This document shows, one piece after another, positions 23,575 to 35,188 of a stretch of 64,000 nt of DNA; position 1 is the first letter of the stretch, and every line of letters starts with the position of its first letter. This DNA comes from Haliotis asinina (Eukaryota > Mollusca > Gastropoda > Lepetellida > Haliotidae): contig NW_027133912.1 of NCBI RefSeq assembly GCF_037392515.1, positions 84,501-148,500 of the forward strand, read 5' to 3'. The notes beneath the pieces are model-generated. The model did no database searches. It worked only from the letters and a program-made list of their open reading frames with translations, and was not told the origin of the DNA. The position numbers and the translations under genes are program-made.

Positions 23575-23710
23575 TGCCTTATAGCATCTGAGGTCGCGTG
23601 ATGTAACTTGTGAACTTGCGTACTACGTCAGAATAATAAAGCGGGTGATTGGAACTACTCGCATGTCGTGTGTGTCCCTGGGCAGACATGGATCCCAAGA
23701 AGATACTACA
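23575..23710 (+). repeat. Gypsy-1 right LTR match (136 bp)
   Basis: This is a direct copy of 19171-19306 ending AGATACTACA, after which DIRS sequence resumes. It has the same AATAATAAAG signal. If the true LTR is longer, it extends left to about 23478. Confidence 0.85.
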
Positions 23711-24475
23711 CCCAGCAAATGAAGCCAAGTTGTTGCTGTGGCCCTGGGGGACTCGAGAAACTGAACTGCAGTCCTCTGAACTTTGACGATATGATCTGGG
23801 GCCAGGGAAACAATCCCAGATTGAACGGTGCCCCCAAGAACACCAGATCCTGCGTGGGGGTCAGGTCTGATCTAGCCGAGCTTCAACAGGATGTCCATCA
23901 CCTGCTGTGTGGCATCCTGTGATAACAGGAGCCCGAGGGCCCTCAAAAGCCAATCGTCCAGGTACAGATGACAACACCTGCCCTGTGATCTGGCTAGCTG
24001 AGCTGGGATCAACAAGTTTGGTGAACACCCTCGGCGCCGTGGAGATGCTGAAGGGCAGAACTTGAAACTGACAGCACTTCCCGTCGAACGAAAACTTAAG
24101 GTATTTCTTGAACTCGGAGTGTATCGGAACATAGAGGTAAGCGTCCTTGAGATCGATTGACGTGAGCCAATCCCCTGTCTCCACAGAAGAGATCACTGAT
24201 CGCAGTGTCTCCATCCTGAAGTATGGAACCTCTATGAGCTTGTCCTGCCCCTTGAGATTCAAGATAGGTCTGAACCCTCCGTCCTTCTTGGTCACAAGGA
24301 AGTACGTGGAATAAAACCCGTCTTCTTGTTGACCTTCCAGAACCACCTCGATGGCTGCCTTGTCCAGTAACGACTGGACCTCAGCATGGAGGACCTCTGC
24401 TTTTTCCTGGGAGAACGGCATGGGCATGTGCCGAATTCCTGAGAAGCTTGGAGGGTCTCGCTTCCACTGTGGCAT
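23711..24475 (-). pseudogene. DIRS reverse transcriptase, N-terminal part
   Basis: The minus-strand frame starting near 24475 reads KRDPPSFSGIRHMPMPFS, then YFLVTKKDGGFRPILNLK and TSIDLKDAYLYVPIH, the first RT catalytic Asp in the DIRS-type sequence SIDLKDAY. A frameshift near 24050 moves the YLDDWLL catalytic pair into the adjacent frame (23872-24132). The left end stops at the Gypsy-1 LTR; the rest of the protein resumes at 19160. Confidence 0.85.
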
Positions 24476-24529
24476 GTGGCCATCCCTGACTGTGGACAGG
24501 ACCCAGGGATTTGAAGTGGCTGCCTGCTA

Positions 24530-26195
24530 TTCCGGAAGGAATAGTGACAGCCTGCCTCCTACAGGGACTTCTGGCGCAAGGCAATGTACTCCAACAGTCG
24601 ACAGTTCTCTGCCTGCTTGTGCGGGGGAGACCAAGGGCTGTAGGCAAACGTTTAACAGGAAGTTGGGGCAGGCTTCCCTTTGCCCCGAAAAGGCTGCTGT
24701 TGCTGTGGTTGCAGCAACGCAGGACCTTTGCCCTTGCCCTTCATCCTCTTGCTCCGTTTGTGCTGAAGAGGAGCAGTCCTTGAAGGTGCTAACTGGCTTC
24801 GTGGCCTCCCGCACAACCTGCCGTGTCCCAGGGATTGTAGGGCTGGCACAGCACCTAATGCTGCTCCAGATAGAGTGCATGTCTGTAAGCTGCCGGCCCA
24901 ACACTGCCGACTGCCCCTGCAAAGCAGAGAGGTAGACCACAACTCGCAGCATGTGGGCCGCATACCTATACAACTCCTCGAAGGAGTGATACGCGGACCT
25001 CAGCACCGGAGCGGCTATGGAGAACGGAGGCAGCCGCCGGCCCTGACTGGCCGAAGCCGAGGAAGAGGAGGAGGAACACCCAGGGTGACCGAGGCGTAAA
25101 CGCACCCTTCCACCACTGGCGGTTCGAACTGCGAATCCTCATCTAACTGATACTGGTGGCTAATCTCCGGAAGATCGAAACGCAACCAGGTACCTGAGAG
25201 GAGGGGATTCACTATATCCCGACCAGCGACGGAAGCATGCGTAACCTCGCCTCGGCGACCTTAGTAATCTCTTCTTGCTCCTCGGACAGGGATCTCTCGC
25301 CATAAAGCGAACCTGCCGAGGGCGTTACCGAAACCGAACATGAGGGAACAGAGGGACTGAGAAGAGCCGAGACACTTGGCTCACCCCTGCCGGAGCCTGA
25401 ACTAGGTCGCCTGGGCACCTGAAAAGAGCTCCCTACTGGAGGAGTAACTCGACAGCCCAGGGATAGGATGGGGTGCCGATGCCCCCAGCGGCTGGGCAGC
25501 ACCAGGCTGGCTGCCCACTGTGACACTAGGCGTGCTCATGACCGAAGTCGAGCTGCCGACACCGGGCGTCGTTGCCCCGCTTGCCCCACGGGCCAAGCTT
25601 TGGCCGACTGTCCTAGGCAAGTCCGTCTGTGTGCCCGAAGCACAGGACGACTGCCCTGAGGGAGGAGCGTCCTCTGGACCCAAGCCCGGGCTGTGGCCTC
25701 CCTCAAATGAACCACCATGCACTCCCAATGATGATCGGGCGTCGAGCTCCTTACGGAAGCCCGACAACACTGAATCGATCATAGATTGGACAGAAGACAT
25801 TTGCTGCTGGAACAAGGCGTTAGTTGATTCAAAAGATATTAACGGTGCTTGTGAAGCAGGGGGTGGTGCAGGGGATACAGCAGCAGGCGAAGGGGAAGGG
25901 TCCCTAGCAACCCTGGCCTTCTTGGCTGACCCCTCCGAGGAGGAAGCTGCACTCTTTTTCTTATGCGAGCTCTTAGAAGGAGGATCCTGCGCCCAAATAT
26001 CCACCCCTGCCTTAAGCAGATTTTAGTGGAACAAAAAGTCTGCGTGGCAGGACTTTCTAGTTTGGGGAGTAAATACCGCACATACGTCACATGTTTGGTC
26101 ATCATGGTGACACTTGACAAGACACCTCAAGCATGCATCATGGAGGTCTTTGGTGGGAATGGATGATTTGCATGTTGAGCATGATTTAAACTGCA
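24530..26195 (-). pseudogene. DIRS gag-like protein with Cys/His motif
   Basis: From about 26195 the frame reads CSTC, DLHDACLRCLVKCHHDDQ and CDVCAVF, a Cys/His-rich motif seen at the start of DIRS gag proteins. A single in-frame TAA at about 26024 precedes the 200-residue frame 25402-26004 (Ala/Ser/Pro-rich, KSSHKKKSAASSS, then SMIDSVLSGFRKEL). Further pieces at 25212-25526 and 24527-25105 include SFEELYRYAAHMLRVVV, typical of the gag helical region, and VGGRL just before RT. It is more G+C-rich than the rest of the window. Confidence 0.75.
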
Positions 26196-28829
26196 AAACA
26201 ACAAATAACCCCTCTAGTGTTGTGTAATGTAATAATGATGAAACAAAACACGCATGGGCGCAAAGCTAACTAACTAGTACTACTATGTCCTCCATCTTGC
26301 CAGCCACGTGGCTAACCGACAGGGACAGGAAAAGTTACAACATTTTAGACAAGTACACTGTAAAAAATGATTCCTAGAGCGCCCATGCGTCTAATAAATA
26401 AACCATACATACAGTTTGACTCTCTGAGGTACTCATCTTTGAACTTGCCTTTGCTAAGTATGTAAGAACGTCTGAGCACGTCCGGACATGCGGGCGACAG
26501 AAAAGGAAGTGTTTGGCTTGAGGCTATAGCCTAAGGGTTACCTGCTATTGGCTGTCACGGGGCCAGGGGCCCTGTAGGGGTGGTCTCACAAGACAAGAAT
26601 GATGTTTTTTGTTTTGTACATATTTTTATTTCAAAAATATGGTTACAACTGTCGCAAGAATTTAAGGAACATTTAAATGCTTATAAGTACCCCAAGGAGG
26701 ATCTCTATGGAAAAGAATGGATAGTTCACCCCTACCATGCTTCCAGGATAGAAAATGGAGTTTCATGAATAAAACGCTCTTATTCTGCGGAAGCGACGTT
26801 GTGGTTGAAGTGACAATATTATTGTAAGTAATATTATATTGACTATCTTCCAAGAGTTAAATTGTTATGTTATAAGCAATGTCATGTAAAATCCTATTGT
26901 CCATAAATAAAATACATATTTTACTACCAGTAGAAAGTAATTTTGATTTTGTAGTTGGTGAAAACAAAATTAAATAGCATTCATCCTCAGACAGGGCGCC
27001 GCCATTTTTCAAATCGTGAAGTCACGGACCAAAGTCCGTTTGAATTAATGAGATTATAGTTTGTTTTCGTCAAGTTAGAAAATCAAAACTACTTTCTACT
27101 AGTACTAGTAGTCAAATATGTATTTGAATCATGTCCGAAAGGAGTTTGCATGACACAGCCTGTAACATAACATAAGCGAGGTCGGGGCGAAGTGAAAATA
27201 CTGCACAATAAATTTCTTCACTTGCTAAATTTACTTGGTTTGTAAATGTTCACTCACCAGTTTGTAGACACTTGTCAGTATATGTCTTTATATTTGGCCT
27301 CATAAACTTAATTACTTTATAATCATACATGTATGCATTTTGAAACTTAATAAAAAGAAGCGATCTGCGAATGTGTAACAGGAATGTAATATCTGGAGAT
27401 TTTATAGTCCGTATATATGAATCATAATTCGCACACATGCCCTAGTGTATGTCGTCTGTATCATTACACTTCATAATGAAAACAATGATTCTGTTGAAAG
27501 CTACGACAACGTAATAAAAACAAAATGCAAATATTAAATTAAAACAAATTAAAGTTATAGGAGCAAAGTCAGGCTATTACTGTGTTCGGGAATATATCCA
27601 TCAATATCCACAAAAACTATCTGGTCGAAAATAAGACATGAGCGCAAATAATGACCTACTTGTACATCAACTGTTTCTTTATATTACTAAAGTGTTTATG
27701 TTGCTCCAAAACCACAACATCTATCTAAACTCACTCACTAACTTTCGTTTCTGGAATGCAACTCTCTCGGTCTCTGACCCCAGTTTACATTTTGGCTGCT
27801 GTGTTTTTTAGAATGTTGAAAGGAATGCCCAATATATAGCATCCATATAAAGTTTTGCTTGTTTGTATCCATATTTCGCCAGCACTGTGGTGTTTCATAG
27901 CACCTCTTCAAAAATGTAATGAACACACATGACGGTGCGTGGTGGGTTCACAAAATCCACACGATGACAATAAGCAATCTATGCCCTTCTTCATGTCAAA
28001 TAGAATTTTTCAGGAAATGTACACTCATGTTGTTTACACAACTGGTTAATCATCAAAACTCGAAGTGCAGTCGCCAGTTTCCAGTACATAACCACAACAA
28101 TGCTTTGTTCAAAATATTGCGCTTCGTGTGACTTTCAACTCGATGGCATATACACTACTGAAATGTAAACACACAGAGCAGACTCTCGGGTATGATGTCA
28201 CACCCACAGATGTCAGAACGCTAAAAGCAAAAATATGCATATGGGTGGGTGGGGCTGAAGTGTTTTTTGTTTTGGAGCATATTTATGATTTCTAGGACTT
28301 TTTTTCATAAGTGAATGGTGCAGATGTGGTATATTTTTATGTTTGAATGAATGTAATAAAAACGCAGGGTCATGAACCTTTTTAAAAATCCTTTAAAAAT
28401 ACACATCTCCTCTCAACCTAATACAACTGTAACCATATCAACTTTGCTATAATCCTAGTTTATATATGAAGATAATTATTTTGTGGAAATACATGGGATA
28501 ATCCACAAAAATTCAAATCTCTTGAAAAAATTATACATATTCTGAAACCTAACCTAAAAGTCATAATATAATTCAACCAGATAAAATACTGCAGCTGTAT
28601 AAGACTTGACCTGAAAATTGTGCATTGAACACCACTTACTTGTTCACAGATCAAGGCGAACTTGAGCTCGCCTTTCCCAGGATTGGATGAAATCATTCGG
28701 GAACACCATTGACGCCTTTTTCTTCATCTGTCTGACAAGTATTACTGGCTTTTCGAGATTTTGGAATGTTCACTTATATTTCTTTTTTAGCTGAAATTGT
28801 AACTTCTGGAGTCAGAGGATTCTGACAGG
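26196..28829. other. Intergenic AT-rich DNA, no gene seen
   Basis: A short inverted repeat (ACGCATGGGCGC near 26259 and its inverse near 26381) lies just outside the DIRS gag and could belong to its end. Beyond it, only short frames without motifs are present. Confidence 0.4.
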
Positions 28830-29345
28830 CTGTAATTTGATCTGCATGTCTCCTCCACACTGTTTTAGGAGCTACCTGCACCTCATATGACACTTTACTA
28901 GTTCTTACCACACTACTGGGTACTCACTTTTCTCCCTCCCGATAGTTCAAGGGTAGAAGTCTGCCGGTTCAATCTCGAACTTCTCTGTATGCATGTTGCT
29001 TTTACCTCTGTCAACAATCTGCCTCAGCTGAGCATCTGCAATGATTGATGGCTTTATCACGTCAAGTCTTGACTGTAGATGACACCCCATCATAGCTACT
29101 GTGCTGATTCTTATCTTGTTGCACGAGATATGTTTTGATTAGAATGGTATACATCATCTGCTGCAAACTGAAATCTTTGTTCTGAGTTCTGAGACCTTGT
29201 TTCAGTGTTTGTACAAACCTTTAAGCTAATCTAAGCCTGGCAGAATGGTTTTGTCGCTGATGTGATATGTTTGATTCCATTTATTCCTATGAAAATCTTG
29301 AACTCGTCAGCAATGAATTGAGGGCCATTATCACTAAGAATTGCT
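28830..29345 (-). pseudogene. Gypsy integrase fragment
   Basis: Reading minus from 29345 gives SDNGPQFIADEF, the second catalytic Asp segment of the integrase core, then NGIKHI. After several stops, MMGCHLQSRLDVIKP matches the region after the core, and VSYEVQVAPKTVWRRHADQI near 28870 matches the C-terminal GPY/F-like region. Frameshifts are frequent. No LTR is seen on either side. Confidence 0.78.
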
Positions 29346-30208
29346 CTGGCAACCAACACTTGCTGAACATATACATGCAAAACCTCAATGGTTTAGACAC
29401 TCTCCAAGACAATCGCTGTGTAGATACAAGAACAAAAAGATTCGATACTTGCATCAGAGTTTATTATATCTGTGTCTGGTTAAGCTGCAGAAAAGAAATT
29501 AAATGTTACCTTTTCAAACAAGTATCAAGGTTGGTAGGACTTTAAAAAAAAATTTGATTGAAAACAAGTGACGAGGGAGGAACTCATTTGTTTCTGTCAC
29601 AAACAGAGATTGGGAAGTTTAGCACATGTAAATGGGTTGTAGATTCAGCCACATTCATTCTTACAGACACTAATTCTTATAGTGAACAAATGGATGATCA
29701 GGATGTGGCCAAGTCAAAATTATATTTTCTAAATGTTAATAAAAAATTGTTACACACACAAATAGAAGTGCTTCATTGACCGCAGGCAGGTGTCAATATT
29801 CCTGTATTTTCAGTTCCTGGGTGTGGCTGTCCAGTGTGCTCAGATCTGTTGGATGCCGACTTCCACGTTGGTTCAATGGTTCAATGCCCACGATTGCCGA
29901 AGTGGTTCCAGACTTCTGATCTGAACAGACTTCTGGTCTGAACTGGTGACCTTCCACCCACGTTGTTGTAAAGTAGTCCATGAACACTTGATCTTTGGGA
30001 TCCCAGAGCAGAACTTTAAACAGTCCAATGTTTCTTCACTAAAGTTCAGGTCAGATCAGACAGGTCTGATTGAGGGATGTAACATTTCTACACAAGGCAG
30101 GAAGTGTAGTTATTAGGTGTACAGTACAGTCGCCTTCATGCTGACCAAATATATTTGAAAAAATGTTTGAAAAAAGTTATGCCAAAGGATGACAGAGTAG
30201 CTCTGAAG
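29346..30208. other. Spacer with no assigned gene
   Basis: A 73-residue plus-strand frame at 29558-29779 contains KWVVDSATFI, faintly like a Copia-type protease, but without other support. Otherwise nothing is recognised. Confidence 0.35.
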
Positions 30209-30222
30209 CTCTGAGTCTTTTA

Positions 30223-30487
30223 CACCTGTGAAGGTCCCGGGGTAGAATAGGCCTTCAGCAACCCATGCTTGCCATTAAAGGCGACTCAGCTTGTCGTAAG
30301 AGGCGACTAACGGGATCAGGTGGTCAGGCAAACTGACTTGGTTGACACATGTCATCGGTTCCCAATTACACAGATCGATGCTCATGTTGTTGATCACTGG
30401 ATTGTCTGGTCCAGACTCGATTATTTACAGACCAAAGCCATATAGCTGGAATATTGCTGAGTGCGGCGTAAAACTAAAACTCACTCA
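30223..30487 (+). mobile_element. Abalone-type SINE with perfect 14-bp target duplication
   Basis: The 265-bp body starts CACCTGTGAAGGTCCCGG and ends with CTGGAATATTGCTGAGTGCG, GCGTAAAACT and a TCAC-type tail. I recognise this sequence as a very abundant repeat in abalone DNA. The 14-bp direct repeat CTCTGAGTCTTTTA lies at 30209-30222 and 30488-30501 without mismatch, so the insertion is recent. Such duplications arise from LINE-driven target-primed reverse transcription. Confidence 0.9.
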
Positions 30488-30893
30488 CTCTGAGTCTTTT
30501 AGGGGAATCTTGCAAGAAAACTGGAAATAGATTCACTATAGGTCTACCTTGGAAGAGAAACATAGAAGTTCTACCAAACAACTATATATAGGCAGTTAAA
30601 CTATTGGTTTCACTTAAAAAGAATTTACTCGCAAACCCAAAGAAAGGTACACTGTATCAACTACATTGAGAATAACAGGGCAGAAGTTGCTGACAAACCA
30701 TTGCAAAGTATTACAGTATATTACTTACCACTGTGTATACAGAAGGCTAGCACCCCTCAAAATTGAGGGTTGTATTTGACCCTTTGAAGGAGTATCACTA
30801 AACTCCTTCCTGTACAAAGGACCATCCTTACTGGGAGGTTTACTCGCCAGTCTGCCAAGATTAAGAGAGAAACCGTTCCTCTTCCAAGGAGAT

Positions 30894-31860
30894 GTGTCAA
30901 AAATGTTTCTTCAGATATGCTTTCCTGAGTCGGACACTGATGTTCACAGAAATCTATGGAGAGGTCTGAATGTCACAGCTACCAACACCAACAGTCTGTC
31001 GCCTCAAGAGAGTAACCTTTGGAGAAAATCTTCACTGAATATGGCAAACTTTGTCATTCTGAGGATGGCTAAAGAACATAGAGACAGACATGCTGCAGAT
31101 GTCCTCAAGAATGACCGACACATGGATGACATTATCCATTCAACAGATATCGGAGAAATTGCAGATAATCATATGAAAAGTGTTGATATCATACTTGCTA
31201 TAGGAAATTTCAAGATATAGAAATGGTACAGTAACTCAAAAGCAGAAAAGACAATTTATGAGAGTGAATTGTGAGATATAACGGACATTTTAATCCCTGG
31301 GAGTACAGACGATAAGCTGAAAACACTTGGAGCATTTTAGAATAGAAGGAGTGCCACAATATGCTTCAGAGTAGACATAAAATATGAGAAAAAGCTGACA
31401 AAAAGAGTTGTTTTTGTCACAAATCTATAATCCTCTGGGACTAGCAACAGCCAGAACCATCAGAGCTCGATCACAATTCTCATAGCTTCTGGAAGATGCA
31501 AGGCTTACAGTAGGATGAATCACAATGTGATGTAATCTATTTCAAGACTTAGAAAACTTGAACGACATCCAGTTTGACAGATGCTTGAAACCTCATGATG
31601 CGACTGGGATCCTTGAGCTTCATGTATTGTGTGATTGTATATGGAACATGCACTTGTGTGTTGTGACCAACGTCACAGGAACCCAGCATCAAACTTTGAG
31701 CAGCAAAGGCACGCGTTTCACCGTTGAAACAGACAACTATGGATTGACTCACAAATTGTCTTGCACTGGCTGTATTCTGATTCAACATCCAAGAAAGCAT
31801 TTGTAGGAGTTATAATTGCAGAAATTCAGCCAAAGTAGGATTGTAGCATTTGTACTCTAA
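30894..31860 (+). pseudogene. BEL/Pao-type polyprotein relic
   Basis: The frame reads SKMFLQICFPESDTDVHRNL, then after a gap DVLKNDRHMDDIIHSTD, where MDD sits in the position of the RT catalytic pair, and ILAIGNFKI followed by KWYSNS, fitting the BEL/Pao RT thumb boundary. An RNase H-like part follows (LHVLCDCIW; WIDSQIVLHWLYSD in a shifted frame near 31740). The order and spacing fit BEL/Pao, but the segment between RT blocks is shortened and has several stops. Confidence 0.58.
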
Positions 31861-32165
31861 AATCACAATCTGAATCTGAATCATGTTTCATTATTAGATT
31901 GAAGTACATTCGGATTTGGCATTTTGTATTGGACCAATTTAGATATGCATTGGCATGCACAGTCTGTACAAAGACAGAGTTTTTCAATAAAGACCTACAC
32001 ATGTGGAGAAGCAGCATGTCTTAAATGAGATTGAATAACTTGGGAAGTTACACATGGTACAATTGGTGTCAAGGTAAATTGACAGTACAGTTGCTTCTGT
32101 CAAACTGGCTGACATTGCGGGTATTCTTGTGTTTAACTGTTCTAAGACATCCAGTCTCGTGCCAT

Positions 32166-34560
32166 AATGGCGGAGATCGTCGTGTGCATTCAAATTTTTG
32201 TTCCGATGGAAAGGGAGTCAAGAATGCAGAGTAAAAAAAGGCTCTGTTACTTTATATGGCTGGAATGGAAGTGCAAGACATATTCTACGTCAGTATTCAC
32301 AGATGAGGGTGATGTTTACAAAGCAAAAGTTTGCCTTGAATGAATATTTCCGACCATGTGTGAATGTACCATATGAGAAGCACGTTTTTTGAGCTTTGTG
32401 TCAGACGAATGACAATTGTGAATTTAGAGATATTGCAGCTGTTGACGAATGAATTCGAGACCAGGTCATAGAGAATGTTCCTTACACAGGTTGAGAATGA
32501 AGTGGTTGGAAAAAAAGGGGGAGATTTAACATGAAACATTTTGGTGTTGATGGCTAGAGCGCCGGAGGAATCGGAAATACAAGCAAAGGCTATTGAAGGT
32601 GCAAGTGTCGTGAATGGTGTGAGAAGTTCAAACTGATGAGACAGCCGAAAGTCTGGGAACAAGGGAAACTCAAATGTGAATAAAAACAGGAGTGATTTAC
32701 CTTGTTACAGATGTGACATCATGGACCACTGGTCTAAAGACATGAGCTGTCCTGCACTTTTAAGAGGATGTGTAATAGTTGCATGTTATATAGGACATTA
32801 TGAGAAAATGTGTAACATGAAATTTGCAAACAGGGAGAAAAGGTAGAGATCATAGTAAAGTGAGACAAGCAACAGATGAGACACCCAAGGATGCAGATTC
32901 TAAAGAAAAGGAATTTGTTATCTGGAATTGATAATGAAGCTAAGGAAATGCTTGATGGCACAATTACAGTCAGTGTTGGGGGTGTATCTTTAAAGATGTT
33001 GATTACAGTGGATTGATGTTCAACGTTGTGGGACAGAAAACGTGGAACACTATGAAGAATGATCATATTAAATACACATGTGAGAGAACTACTAGGGACA
33101 TTATCCATATGGGGTAAATGAACCATTGCCAGTGTTGGGTATATTTACCAATGACATTTCTGTGGGTGAAGCAAAGTAAACAAGGCTGAATTTATCATTG
33201 TGTAACATGATGGACCTGGGAAAGGATCTATCTCAGGAACTTGGAGTTTTGGCTCTGGGACACAATGTTAATAAGTTGGAATCTCCCAGACACTTTGTAA
33301 AAGAATTTCCAGACCTGTTTACTGGATTACTCAAGGATTAACAAATGACAATTCCTATTGATGAAACTGTGGAACTAGTGGTATAGCAACTACACAGAGT
33401 TCCAGATCATCTCGAGAGCAAACCAGAAGACAAGTTAACAGAATTAGGAAACCTTGACATCATAGAAAAAGTTTCAGGACCGAGTGCCACCAACAGTAAT
33501 TGTACCTAAACCTGGTGGTGAGGACATTCGGATATGCATAGACAGCAAACAATGGGATAAGATGTGAGACACAATGTAAGACACCAGATGCCTACTATTG
33601 ATGATGTATTACAGGATCTTAACCTAAGTGCAGTGTTCAGTAAACTTAATGTGAAGTGGGCATAACATCAGAACAAACTCTCTACAGATTCACGACAAAT
33701 CACAACATTCAGCAATCACAAGGGTCTTTACCGGTGCAAAAGACAGATGTTTGGTGTTTGTTGTGCTCAGAAGACTGTCCAGCAAGTATTGCATGGATGT
33801 GAAGGTGTGAATAACATGGATTTCATCGTTGTTCATGTTGCTAATATTGAAAACATGACAGGAAATGGCGAAGGTTCTGTCAGTGTTGCAGGACAAAGAA
33901 CTGACTTTGAATCCTGGGAAGTGTCAATTTAGAGTGGAAAAGCTACTGAAACACATCTTATCCAAGAAGGGAGTGAGTCCAGCGGATGATAAAATCAAAG
34001 CAGTTCTCGAAGCTAGAGAACCAACCAACACAAAAGAAATCAGAAGCTTCCTAGGTTTAGTCAACTTTAATGCAAGGTATATAGAAAACCTTTCAACTGT
34101 GTTGGAGCCGTTGAGACATCTAACAAGAAGCAATGTGAAGTTTGTTTGAGGACCTGGGTAACATACTTCTGTCAATCAGCTGAAGAAATACTTGACTAGT
34201 GCGAAGGTATGAGGATACTGATAAGAATGTACCAACACAAGTAGCTGCAAGTTCTGTTGGAATTGGAACAGTAGTAGTTCAGAAGCGACAAAGTGTGCAC
34301 AGAGTCATATCTTATCTAAGCAAGAGTTTGTCAGACACTGATAGACGGTATTCAGAAACAGAAAAGGAGGCGCTGGCTGTTGTGTAGGCACGTGAATCAG
34401 TACCTATATGGTGCACCATTTGAGTTGTTGACAGATCATCGACCGTTGCAATATGATTATACAGTGAAATATATCGAAGGGCAGAATAACATAGCTGGTT
34501 ATCTGTCAACCACTCTGTGGGAAGTAGTATTATTAATGGGGTTACTAAATCATCTCAAAT
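32166..34560 (+). pseudogene. Gypsy-2 gag-pol relic, heavily mutated
   Basis: From an ATG near 32166 the gag reads GWNGSARHILRQY, NEYFRPCVNVPYEKHVF and IRDQVIE, then a CCHC knuckle (CYRC-x4-H) near 32702. The protease is not recognised. RT pieces follow: FVKEFPDLFTGLL, ELGNLDIIEKVSGPSA, MPTIDDVLQDLN, then LTLNPGKCQF and RSFLGLVNFNARYIENLS (33865-34149), and RNase H (VISYLSKSLSDTDRRYSE, EKEALAVV). Many frameshifts and stops occur; there is no integrase and no LTR. It is related to, but different in sequence from, Gypsy-1. Confidence 0.8.
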
Positions 34561-34689
34561 ATAAGCCTACCATATCAATAACATAGATCTAGACCCTCTT
34601 TCAAAAACACGAAAACCAAAATGACACAACCCGTCTCCCTTTAATGGAGCCTTAAAATCTGTAGGGTACTATGAGTTTCGGCAACCCTA

Positions 34690-35110
34690 GTGCAATGGAA
34701 AGGTACATGCAGACGAAAAATATACATTGTTTGTAGTCCAGATGAAAAATATACATCATTCATAGATCAGACGAAAAATATTACTCGTTCGTAGTCCGAG
34801 GAACATGCAGACCAAAAATATGGATCGTTTGTAGTCCACACAAAAACATACATCGTTTGTAGTCCGAGATGCATGCAGACACGAAATATACATTGTTTGT
34901 AGTCCGCACAAAATCATACATCGTTTGTAGTCCGAGATGCATGCAGACACGAAATATACATTGTTTGTAGTCTGATATGCATGCAGACAAAAAACATACG
35001 TTTGTAGTTCGAGGTGCAAGATATATGCGAACAAAAAATATACATCGTTTGTAGTTCGAGGTGCAAGATATATGCAAACAAAAAATATACATCATTTGTA
35101 ATTGGAGGTG
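34690..35110. repeat. Degenerate tandem repeat with CGTTTGTAGTCC core
   Basis: Roughly ten copies of CGTTTGTAGTCCGAG...GCAGAC.AAA.ATATACAT with unit lengths varying from about 35 to 70 bp. Two adjacent 70-bp units at 34850-34980 are nearly identical. Confidence 0.85.
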
Positions 35111-35188
35111 AATATATTTTAGTTCATGTGGATGGGGTCCCTGGACTTCACGTCGTCTTGTTTGTGTATGGGGTGCACAAACTGTGAA

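Larger units (their letters stand above)
19171..23710 (+). mobile_element. Gypsy-1 LTR retrotransposon nested in DIRS
   Basis: Nearly identical direct repeats at 19171-19306 and 23575-23710 flank gag, protease, RT, RNase H and integrase remnants, all on the plus strand in Ty3/Gypsy order. The internal sequence begins with TGGCGACGAGG, complementary to the 3' end of a tRNA-Ser(GCT)-type primer. The two LTR matches differ at only about five positions, yet the coding region has many lesions and an RT-RNase H deletion. A better polypurine-like tract (AATGAAAGTGGGA near 23464) lies 100 bp upstream of the right repeat, so the left LTR may be truncated. No clean target duplication is visible. Confidence 0.88.
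17330..26195 (-). mobile_element. DIRS-type retrotransposon, interrupted twice
   Basis: Reading leftward on the minus strand the order is gag-like protein with a Cys/His motif (26195-24530), reverse transcriptase (24475-23711), a Gypsy insertion (23710 to about 19171), RT end and RNase H (19160-18574), then tyrosine recombinase (18577-17330) with a 513-bp MITE inside. RT, RNase H and tyrosine recombinase without integrase define the DIRS order. Base composition is clearly richer in G+C than the surroundings. Frames carry several frameshifts and stops, so the copy is dead. I could not identify the expected inverted terminal repeats or the internal complementary region. Confidence 0.85.

Noticed and set aside
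24351..26026. Long plus-strand ORFs of 168-194 residues
   Set aside because: They are antisense shadows of the G+C-rich DIRS gag and RT; the minus strand carries recognisable domains.
29558..29779. Copia-type protease from KWVVDSATFI
   Set aside because: Only one short motif, without the conserved Gly after Ser, and no neighbouring gag-knuckle or integrase sequence in the right place.
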